64,000 bases of DNA, from the NCBI RefSeq assembly GCF_026230105.1, contig NC_079476.1, positions 28,076,559 to 28,140,558 of the forward strand, given 5' to 3'. Within the stretch, counting starts at the first letter, position 1; each line of letters begins with the position of its first letter. A program made the position numbers and the translations under genes. Of the stretch, positions 34,951 through 43,979 are shown in pieces. The notes under the pieces are model-generated. The model was not told where the DNA came from and ran no database searches. It was given only the letters and a program-made list of their open reading frames with translations. This DNA comes from Diorhabda sublineata (Eukaryota > Arthropoda > Insecta > Coleoptera > Chrysomelidae).

Positions 34951-35545
34951 TTATAGAAATGTTTTCTCGTTTTTGTCCAATTTGTAGGTCTCTTTAGCTA
35001 TGAGTTCTCTATAACTAACCTGTTACTCTAATAGTACTACAGAAGAATTCTGGCTGCGTTATATTGTACGATATTTTTTTGAAATCCTCGATTTTTCTTG
35101 AAGCAGCAACTTTATTGCTAGCTGTCGCTACCGCTCAGGAGTAAAATCGTTCTAGATTTGTAAATGCTACTTAGATCCCTCATATAGTATCAATAGCTAT
35201 CAAAAAAGAGCTATTGAAGCTTTTTTTATTTATACGTATTTCATATTTCATAAATTTCTAATTCTTGCTAATTTCATTTTGAAAAATTTTGTCCTCGTAA
35301 TACCTGAATCTGACACCAACATTCTTTTTGGCATAAAATTCTACAAATAGTTGACATTTACTTCACTGACATACTTTCACACCGATTTCATGCTTCCGCC
35401 TGTGAAAATATCTTTCTCAAATATTTTTATCATTACGTAACTTATATCATATTAGAAATAAAAGGATTATAAATAATACGATTTTGAGGTAAATTTTATA
35501 TTATTATTGTTTATACATGTGCAAATTAGTTTATCAACAAGTTTG

Positions 35546-35551
35546 TTTATT
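35546..35551 (-). terminator. Poly(A) signal AATAAA
   Basis: AATAAA on the minus strand lies about 35 bases beyond the stop of the Gly-rich peptide gene that ends at 35586, a normal position for a short 3' UTR. Confidence 0.5.
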
Positions 35552-35585
35552 GTATATTAAGGAAAAAATATTTTGTAAGCTCCAA

Positions 35586-35855
35586 TTAGTAGTAGTAATA
35601 ATATGGCCATGGTAAACGTCTCCTGTAGACTATAAGTGCTCCTCCGAAGCCTCCATATCTGCCAAGACCACGTCCAATGCCTCTCCCAAAACCACGTCCG
35701 AGACCTAGACCAAAACCACGTCCTCCTCCAATACCGCGCCCTCCTCCACCAAAACCACGTCCTCCTCCTCCTCCAATTCCACCATGCCCTCCGCCACCAC
35801 GACCGTGGACGTTGATGGATAATACAAGTAATATTATTAGAACCCGAACCACAAA
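35586..35855 (-). CDS. Glycine/arginine-rich secreted peptide, main exon
   Basis: The exon begins right after the acceptor TTATTTTTTCAG and reads FVVRVLIILLVLSINVHG, the body of a signal peptide, with likely cleavage after VHG. The mature part is built of Gly-Arg-Gly-Phe-Gly type repeats (RGFGGGGRGIGGGRGFG) and ends in LIVYRRRLPWPYYYYY. The exon codes 89 residues; the start Met must be in an upstream exon that was not found with certainty. Composition suggests a secreted cationic peptide, either antimicrobial or cuticle/silk-associated. The gene at 40010 on the same strand has the same layout, so the two are probably tandem paralogues. It has no stop or frameshift and has a poly(A) signal. 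Gene reality is likely; function is inferred. Confidence 0.7.
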   Translation of the reverse strand, partial: FVVRVLIILLVLSINVHGRGGGGHGGIGGGGGRGFGGGGRGIGGGRGFGLGLGRGFGRGIGRGLGRYGGFGGALIVYRRRLPWPYYYYY

Positions 35856-36104
35856 CTGAAAAAATAATAAACTTCAATATTGTTATATAAAAGAAATTAA
35901 AAAAAATTGTCATTTTGTCGAAAACATTCATTTTAGTTCTGCTTCTATATTTATTGACAAATTTATTGAAAATTACTTTAGACCATATCCAACTAAAAAA
36001 AAACTGAAAAATAATTTATTTTATGATACTTTTAATAGTAATAATTTCTTTGTGAAAATTACAGTTGTCTTAATAGAGCAAGATTCCGTGGCCCCCATAC
36101 CTTA

Positions 36105-37531
36105 CTTATTTTCTGACGGACAAAACATATATAATAGGTTAGTATTAGTGTGCACAGTGAACGTGTATATACCTGCTAACTTACGAGTAGATAGACGGCC
36201 AATTCTCAGGTACCTGGTGCTACAAGTACGTAAACATTGTACTTTACTTAGTCCTCTGTAATATTGTGTATTTTGTGAATTGCCAGACCAATACTAGTGG
36301 CAACATCCTAGGGTCAAACACTTCCTAAGCGTATTAAAGTGTCTCTGTGAGTAAAATCGCACGCAAAATAACCAAGTACCTTTTTAATCCTGTAATACTT
36401 TCTTTTACACTTCTCTGTAAAAACACAAATTAATTAAAAAGCGAATAGCTGTCAATTTAGAAAAATAATTAAAAGTAATCGTGAAATACCTGATTCTTTT
36501 TCAAGCGATTCACTAACGAAAGTGGGTAATTGGTCTCAATCTAACTAGATGAATTGATACTTCTAGCCTCCTTGCATTGTTTATGTACTGAAGATATTCA
36601 ATTGCTTCCTGTCAGATTTATTCCAGAGGCTAGCCATCTAATTTTTACAGTGGAAAGAAACTCAGAATTTTTTAATATTTTTCCGATTAAATTCTTCGTT
36701 CATTATGGGAACCGTATATGTGTCGATGCCTGGCGCATCAACATCAATAATCCCGCCCATAGTGTGAATATAATAAATAAGTTTTTGGATTGTGAATTCA
36801 TCTTCCTCTGCATCTACATTATTAAACTACTCTATTATGCCGTAAATCTTAGTTACGCCAACGTATCTCAGTTTATTTCCATTTACTTCTTCATTGATCC
36901 TGTGAATGACGTAACATTGTCTGTGCTAACCACAATCAAATAAGTGAACCGACAAAATATCTTTAAATTTGAGGTTACGTTATTTTCTATTCTTTAAAAT
37001 AACTTATTTAACGTCTTTTCCATAAATAATATGAAATTTGCATCCGAACTATTACAAAAAATACATTTTAATAATTCTGTCATTATAATTTTCAAAACGT
37101 TGCAAATACATTAAATTTTTTCACAAATATTGAAATCAAAATAACAGTTCCAGTCTGACGCACAGACTACACTGAATAAATCAATACGCACGCTATACGT
37201 ACAATTATTTCACTCACACTCAAGCGTACGTACAATGAATTTCATACTTACACAGAGCGACACTTTAAATACCCTCTTTTTTTGCTGCTTGGCAATAAAT
37301 ACTGCTGACAGAAGGTGTCTGGCAGTATTCATTTCAAATTAATCAAGATATTTCCCATAACATACGTAAAAATCAGACCACAGACTAAAATTAAAATGAG
37401 TACAATTTTTTCGTATCTGTAGCACCTGGTACCTGAGAATTGGCCGTCGATTTAAGCTAGCAGGTATGTATATGTTCACTGTACACACTAATACTAATCT
37501 ATTATATTTGTTATGTCTGTCAGAAAATAAG
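36105..37531. mobile_element. Element with long terminal inverted repeats
   Basis: The left end reads CTTATTTTCTGACGGACAAA and the right end reads, reversed, CTTATTTTCTGACAGACATA. The arms stay similar for about 140 bases (TTAGTATTAGTGTG, ACCTGCTA, CGGCCAATTCTCAGGTACC, GGTGCTACA) and then loosely to about 36370 and 37225, where both hold GTATT(T)AAAGTGTC followed by CTCTGTG. The inside (36254-37397) has a 129-codon open frame at 36554-36943 (plus) without a recognised domain. A target-site duplication was not clear. It is a DNA-transposon-like insertion about 1.43 kb long between the two Gly-rich peptide genes; its superfamily is unknown. Confidence 0.7.
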
Positions 37532-37534
37532 AAT

Positions 37535-38195
37535 TATATGTAGAAAGTATAGTTCAGTTTTCAACATCAAATAAAAGCGATTCTGCTATGAATGTCAATT
37601 CTTAATCACGTTATTCGTTGTTTTTCACGAATAGTGCAAAGAGGAAAGTCGAAATTTAATATCAAATTTTCTTCTGATTTTTCCCCATATTAAATTATTT
37701 GAAGTGTTTGAGAATATTTCGATTCAAATATTTAGTACAAACTGAAAATCGAATCTAGCAATACTGACGCGAAATAGTTGTTGCTGGTAGTTTGAGGTTA
37801 CCTGTTCAACTTGAAATGAAAATATTTTGATTTATTTTTCGTTTCAAAAAAATGTCAATATATGATTTATTCATTAAAAATTATTGAGAGTTAGAATATA
37901 CACTGTTAACTTGTTACACCCGCTATACTAAACATAATAAAATTTACTTTTTTTACAGAAATTGAGAGATTACATTCTGAAACTTTCTAAAAGTGAGAAA
38001 AAAAAAACTTAACCCAAATTATTGGGTAATGATTGTAGGTTGAAATAAATGTTAACATAAATTGGTTGCACCCGCGATCTTCTTGTTAGATCTCAGGTGA
38101 AACTTTTTGTAATCAACCATTTTGTGTGATTAACCACATAATATTTTATTGTTTTTATATGCCTCGACTCATATTATGTTTAATACTGTTGATGC
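37535..38195. other. AT-rich non-coding stretch
   Basis: Nothing coding was seen. Two copies of a TT(A/G)CACCCG motif lie at 37914 and 38066 (see the findings). Confidence 0.4.
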
Positions 38196-38207
38196 TATAT
38201 ATTTAAT

Positions 38208-38477
38208 ATGTGTCTTTATATTATAGCCAACAAATGTACAGAAATATGGGATGAAATGACAACAGACAACACAAGTATACAGTTTCGAAGAAATATATGC
38301 GGAAATAAGAAGAAAATCCGGAGCCTCATGCCGAACACCCCCATCGAAAAAACCGAGAGAAGTAATGAAATGGAGATACATGTATATTTGAAAATATTGG
38401 ATACAATCAGATTCAAAGCAAGAATGCAGGCAACTAGAAGGCGTAAAGAAGAACTATTTAATCCCGAATCTAAATAA
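38208..38477 (+). CDS. Unrecognised exon-like ORF
   Basis: Just after a fair splice acceptor (GTCTTTATATTATAG at about 38211-38225) a frame opens with NKCTEIWDEMTTDNTSIQF and continues through a Lys/Arg-rich middle (CGNKKKIRS) to LKILDTIRFKARMQATRRRK and TAA at 38477. An in-frame ATG sits at 38208. The hydrophilic, basic composition and balanced codons look protein-like. Further coding-like pieces follow in other frames (MDENEEIRVQFMTTVDGKPS near 38597), hinting at a decayed retroposed gene or transposon ORF. No domain was recognised. Confidence 0.3.
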   Translation: MCLYIIANKCTEIWDEMTTDNTSIQFRRNICGNKKKIRSLMPNTPIEKTERSNEMEIHVYLKILDTIRFKARMQATRRRKEELFNPESK

Positions 38478-38479
38478 TA

Positions 38480-39965
38480 ACAATGATCATGAGCACTCGA
38501 CAAGCCTATTCTAGAACAAGCGACACACTTCCCCAAAACACATCAAGAGCTTCTGGCAAGAAAATTACTTAGTATCGTTAAGTGTGTCAAAGCAATATGG
38601 ATGAAAATGAAGAAATCAGAGTACAATTTATGACGACTGTTGATGGCAAACCTTCCAGAGAAATTGTAAATGACACAACAATTTAAATATATCGTGAAAA
38701 AGTGCCAATGAAAAAAACTGATGGAAATAATTCATTCATAGTATTTTCTTTAGAGTTTGTGTTTTATGTTTATGGTTACTTGAGCATCTCACAAATTACG
38801 AATGCATAATCGATTAAATATATCACAGTTAACACATTTATACGTTTTTTTCTATGTTCTGGAATAGTTGGGCCAAATTTGTTACACCCGAAATGACAAT
38901 TTGGACCTTCCTCCTGGCTATTAAAATATTATACAATCCGTGTAAACGAATATAAGAATAACATGTTGCAATTTTACCTATCAAAGTTTAATTCCATTAG
39001 AAATATCATATATTTAATTACATGAAACTAGAACATGCGTCTAATCGTTGCACCCGATATAATGGAAAAACCCATGAATAACAATTTTGAATTCTTGCAT
39101 TCCCCTCAAAACTGTTCTGTTTCTCATAAACGATGTTTTATCAAAACCATCAAAACCATGGAATTAATTCAATTAGTATAATAGCGTGTTTAACAAAGTA
39201 ATCTGAAGTATTGGTAGATATATTGAATTAGTCAAATTTTATACAAATAGGTATCCTTATAAACATGGACGTTACTCTTGAAGTACTTACAAACTATTTT
39301 TAAATTTTTAAACTATCAATGAAATTAACTTTCACAACCTTATTTATTTTGAATAATTTTTATGTAGTGATAATGGTTATGTCAAACTTGAAAAGTAACA
39401 TAAAAACCATTTTTAACACTGATTTCATATATTTTATTTGTTTTTGCAGTTATCGATCATAACTTCTCGTACGACTACTAAAATGACCAATTGATAATGG
39501 TAATATATTTAAGGATTGACGTATGTGAACCCAACGCTATCCAAATAATCGCGTACCATAGTCAAATACTTTTGTCTAACTAGCTATTTTTATAAATTAG
39601 CTCACAATTGCAAGAGGTTGCTCACTTATTGATGAACAATTATCTTAATATTTACGTATCAATAGCTATTTGTTAGGGTTAATAATTGTATCGGTAATAA
39701 CTAATTAAAAACCTCTGACCATAATCCTCTTAATTCTTGTTTGTCGATATATTTGAAAATACTTCTTTATAAAATTTAACTTGGACTTTGTATAATATCT
39801 CACTTTTTCTGAAATATTAGGTAGTAGTAAATCGAATGTACGCGTCCTTAACTGGGATCTAGTTTATTATTATCTGACGATATAATTTCCATTGATTTCC
39901 CTAATTTTTTATGTTTGGTTTCTAAATTAATTTTTTTTAAGATAAATGAATATGAATGATCATAA
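38480..39965. other. AT-rich non-coding stretch
   Basis: Apart from the frame remnants noted near 38.6 kb and two further TT(A/G)CACCCG motifs (38882, 39048), nothing was seen. Confidence 0.4.
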
Positions 39966-39991
39966 ACAGTTTATTTCCATAACAATGATAA

Positions 39992-39997
39992 TTTATT
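39992..39997 (-). terminator. Poly(A) signal AATAAA
   Basis: AATAAA on the minus strand starts about 13 bases past the stop codon of the peptide gene at 40010; a second copy lies at 39970-39975, which may be the one used. Confidence 0.45.
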
Positions 39998-40009
39998 ACA
40001 AGTTCATTT

Positions 40010-40210
40010 TTATCGTCTTCTGCCAAAATGTGGGTATCCAAATAGTGGTGGTGGAGGTGGTGGTGCGGGACGTGATACAATAATAACTGGACCTCTTAAG
40101 CCGGCACCTGCCCCTGGTCGAAAACCACCTCCAAAACGTTGACCAAAGAAATGTCCTTCGCTGTAGTTGTTACAAAAGACGAATAAAGCAAGTAAAATAA
40201 CTACCACAAT
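40010..40210 (-). CDS. Gly/Pro-rich secreted peptide, exon 2
   Basis: The exon opens directly after the acceptor CAATTGTTTCAG and codes 66 residues. IVVVILLALFVFCNNYSEG completes a signal peptide. The mature part is HFFGQRFGGGFRPGAGAG, then LRGPVIIVSRP, six prolines, and LFGYPHFGRRR before TAA. With exon 1 (43868-43879, MMAK) the precursor is 70 residues. It has the same architecture as the gene at 35586: phase-0 intron just inside the signal peptide, Gly-rich body, then G(P/A)(V/L)I(I/V). The ending Gly-Arg-Arg-Arg could be trimmed to give a C-terminal amide, as in many secreted insect peptides; that is an inference. An antimicrobial, cuticular or signalling role is possible. Confidence 0.75.
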   Translation of the reverse strand: MVVVILLALFVFCNNYSEGHFFGQRFGGGFRPGAGAGLRGPVIIVSRPAPPPPPPLFGYPHFGRRR

Positions 40211-43200
40211 CTGAAACAATTGATTTGTTAATAATGTCTAATACCTTTCCAGAAATCACTGTTTCTTCCACTACAAATTCAAATTGTCATATTTTTCGCA
40301 AGATCGCAACTTATTATACTTCATTATGTGAGCTGGAGCACTGTGTTTCACTCTGCATAAAAAATGTTGTTGTAATATGCAATATGGCCGAATTATTTAT
40401 GATTCACCAATCTGAAATGTGCACAAAATTGTTCTACAAAACTGATACAAAAAATATTCTTCAGTTGAGACTCGTATTTTAAAATTACTATCCATACCAT
40501 CTATACTCTATACTAGGTGCTTTATAAATTATATTTATTATACCTAGTCCTAGACATATGAGATTACTACCTAAAACATATATTTTTCCGTTCTCACTAG
40601 ATCTATGATGAGCAGATTTCAAGTCTTTCATACAGTCCCACAGCATAGGTTAATGCTAATATTAGAAACCACTTCGTGGTGGTTAGTTCTCTGTCTCAAT
40701 TTCGGTTAAATCCGGGCACTGGTGATAATATGCAAATTATGATAATAACACTGGTCGACAAAAAAAATTGTGATTGTATAAAATAGTCCTATACAAATAC
40801 GAAGATAGGAAAAAAATAATTGTAGCATTTAAAGTTTTTATGTTACATTTAAAGACCCATTGGTAAAATTTTTAATATGTATTAAAAAAATAATTTCACG
40901 TTTTTTAAATTGTATATATTGACAATATTCATAGGTTTTGCCTCATCTATTAAAAACAAAACATTAAATATCAATAAAGCTCTACTTTTAACTTTAATGA
41001 GGGGTTGCAATTTCTCTTGTTACAAACCAAAAGTAATTACTCAACATGGCCGAATCTTGATACTGAATTTCAATTGTTCTAATATCTTGGTGGAACCTTT
41101 CACGCTGACAGTTCCCAAATTTTCGGTAAAAAATGTCAGATAACCGTCAAATCAAATGTGGCTCGCCGGAACTGATACTTGGAGTAAAAATAGGGTCGGT
41201 GTATTGTTCTTCGGAGCTTCCTGATGATACGTTGTCTTCTCCAGTATCTTCTAAGAAAATATTTTGCGTATCTAAGGGCGCAATCGGTACTGGTAAATTT
41301 TCGCTATGGGGATCAGGTCGTATAGCAGACGGCAAATTTGGATACTCGATCTTGTGCTTTCCTTTCTTAGAATAACCTACCGTCTTTGTTAGACAACAAT
41401 AGTAGTCGTCAAAATGGTTAGTAGGTTCTTGCCATACCATTGGAATTTCCAAAGGCATGATTTTTTTCTTCCCATTCATCCACTGCACCAATGACACGCT
41501 ACAACTAACACAGCACGCATGGGGAGCCTACTGCTTGTTTTGGTCTCCAATTAAAGTTTTAAAAATATTTGAAATGGACTTTTTTCACATTTTCGGAAAA
41601 TGGCCTAGCCTGCGATTTCACCATAAATTTCGTCTTTATAATTAATTTTTGCACTATGAACGTAGAACCACTAAATATGAAACTCAACAAAATACTAATT
41701 TTTAATGTTATTTTTATGTTGATTATTCAGAATAATACAATTCAGGTATTTTTTCGGCCATGAAATTCACTAATATTAACCGCCTGCTAATTTCAATAGG
41801 GATAATGAAGCTATTGAAAAGTGGTAGGTGTTAGGGCTTGATAAATATTTTTTCTATTATTGCATACCATTTTAAAAATAAAAGTCTTGCCTGAGTTACG
41901 AAAATCTTGTCAGCCAGTGAAATGAATAGAAGGTGAATACGATGATCTTCATGAAGAAAATTCATTATAAACAGACTGTTATAAAAAAAAGAATCAGTTA
42001 TCACAAAAATAATATGAAACCAATAAAGTCAAATGTTTGAAAGAGGTTGCTAACAAATCAACGATCAACCGATCAACGTTATGAAACGGCTCAGTCCGTG
42101 CCGTAGCAGAATATTTTTTTGAAGAAATTGCAGAATTAGAAAAAGAAAAAGTGAAAAACTTCATTTGAGATTGCATCTGCTCAAACACGAGCAATAAAAG
42201 GAAAAATATGGGAGGTTGGTTAGGTTATTATTATTATTTCAAGTATAACACAAGATTTTATTTTCAGGCAAAACCAAACTTTAAGTTGCACCTTTAGATT
42301 TATAGTCATATTTTTTAAGCCTTCATCGTTACCTTATGATTGCATTGTAGCAGTTTGACGTAGAGTAATATCGATATCAAAAATATAATTTTTTGCTAAA
42401 ACTTGCTAAAGTTCTAAATTGGAGATTCAGAGGTGTGAAACTCATTCAAATTGATTCTGTTTAATATCCATCGCGATTTAACGATATAGCAGATCCGTTA
42501 ATAAGCGGAATAACTAGATAACACAAATTCTACATATTTGCTATTTTAAGTAAAATTTCACACTTTAACGGATCATATCCAATAATTAGAAGATTACCTA
42601 GCTATTTTGTATATTAACGTATTTCGCATTTTAAGTTATGGATTCTATTTCAACTCATGTGTTAAGACAAGTACTTCGATTCTATTCGGAATTAGCTACA
42701 TGGTAATATTGCCGCTTTACTGATATATAGTATATCTTGCGCAGCGTGGATCTCAATCTAGTAGTATGGAGATTTATTTCTGGATCAAAGAAGTGCCAAA
42801 GAAATCAACGAAATATTCCTCTGATGATATTGTATCATCAGAGACTAAAAGTCTTCTTACTATTCAAAGCTCTCGCAATATTCATTTTAGATAATAAAGA
42901 ATTTGCTGAAATTCTTCTTCAAATACAGGAATGTTCTATTTAGAAATGGAAGAGCTGAAACGAATTACGTAATCCTATCATTAAGTTTTTTTTTCTGAAA
43001 AAAAAAGGATTTGTAAAACAAGAAAGAAAATTAAACTATTGAATAAATTATGACATATACTGCGTTTTGGTTTCATTAGATCATAACACAAACAATGGAA
43101 TAATTCATAGTTTTGAACGAATTGCAAAGTATCTGTTCATACATAAATCAGTTCTCATTTAAATGGAATTGTTTTCTAGAGGGACTTTGGTATACTTTTG

Positions 43201-43867
43201 GTTATTTAGTCAATAATTTAGTCAAGAATCGTGGATACGGATCCATCATTTACTTTTTACATTGAGAATGTTTTCCGCAATAGTAAAAAAATTGTATTTG
43301 CCTTTTTACTATGTCAAATTCAGAGATCTGTACAAATAATTTACTACCGAAATGATAGAATGCTATTCGGAGTTATTATTGAATTAAGGAAAGATTTTCC
43401 TGTAGTATTTGGATGTCTTCTCAATAAGATATAATTTATAAATGTTAATCAAAATAGATAGGTGATATTTCTCTCTTGAATTTCGTATATATAAAAGTTA
43501 TTGATTCAAACTCGATTAAATATTTCCAAAAAGACTAGAGGAATACAAAAGGAGCTGTAAAACTACTGTCAATTGGTAATTTGATGGTTTAATACTTTAT
43601 AGTTAGTTGCATGAGAAAAACCAACAGTTTCTCTTCTTCAGAAAGACCACGTTATTCTGTTTCGGTTTGTTTTACTGATTACAAAGTTCGATTCAAATCG
43701 ATTTTTCATAATTATAACATTTATTTCCTCTTTGCATTAGGCGCTACTCAACTGTAGTGAATAAAATACAAAAATATATAGCAATCAATAAAAATTTTTG
43801 GAAATCGCAATAGAATTATCCTATTTCGGAAGATATCCATGCAATATATATTAACATTTCCACTTAC
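40211..43867 (-). other. Probable intron of the Gly/Pro-rich peptide gene
   Basis: This is a 3.66-kb interval from the donor GTAAGTG next to 43868 to the acceptor TTGTTTCAG next to 40210. It holds a decayed repeat-protein fragment at 41147-41497 on the same strand and a short GTGGT hairpin near 40670. No other exon of the gene is needed, since the reading frame joins at phase 0. Confidence 0.5.
41147..41497 (-). pseudogene. Fragment of an arthropod repeat-associated protein
   Basis: The 116-codon frame reads WMNGKKKIMPLEIPMVWQEP, TNHFDDYYCCL, KGKHKIEYPNLPSAIRPDPH, SENLPVP, and ends in an acidic Ser-rich tail with SSGEPHLI. This pattern (basic start, MP.(A/E)IPMVWREP, a Cys-x-x-Cys-like pair, YPNLPSAIRPVPHS, LPVP) belongs to an uncharacterised protein family found in many copies in arthropod and some cnidarian genomes and thought to be mobile. 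The usual continuation (LNDLVRDL...) is lost at a stop after HLI; the following DNA is out of frame. Family recognition is from memory of the motif, with no known biochemical function. Confidence 0.55.
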
Positions 43868-43879
43868 CTTAGCCATCAT
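43868..43879 (-). CDS. Exon 1 of the Gly/Pro-rich secreted peptide gene
   Basis: Minus-strand ATG ATG GCT AAG is followed at once by GTAAGTG, a consensus donor. It is phase 0 and joins in frame to the exon 2 start (ATT GTG GTA), supplying the positive N-terminal residues (MMAK) that a signal peptide needs before IVVVILLALFV. The ATG is preceded by CAGATCAAC and lies about 86 bases below a TATAAATA box. No other short first exon as good was seen upstream of 40210. Confidence 0.55.
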
Positions 43880-43964
43880 GTTGATCTGAATAGTGTCACT
43901 CTCTTTCTAAGTATGATATGTGATTTTTTTCGAGTTTATCACCTTGCCAAATATAACCGAATAA

Positions 43965-43972
43965 TATTTATA
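43965..43972 (-). promoter_or_regulatory. TATA box of the Gly/Pro-rich peptide gene
   Basis: TATAAATA on the minus strand lies 86 bases before the proposed start codon, leaving room for transcription start about 30 bases on and a 5' UTR of about 55 bases. TATA-like strings are common in this AT-rich DNA, so the call depends on the adjoining exon. Confidence 0.35.
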
Positions 43973-43979
43973 CTACTTA

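Noticed and set aside
35557..35931. Trp/Arg-rich minus-strand ORF and Pro-rich plus-strand ORF over the Gly-rich peptide exon
   Set aside because: They are other frames of the Gly codon repeats. Only the Gly-rich frame has a signal peptide directly behind a splice acceptor.
37234..37245. ATGAAATTCATT + GTACGT as the first exon of the 35.6-kb peptide gene
   Set aside because: It lies inside the inverted-repeat arm of the 1.4-kb element and a TATTTAAA box is only 26 bases before the ATG, too close for a normal leader. It is kept only as a possibility in the findings.
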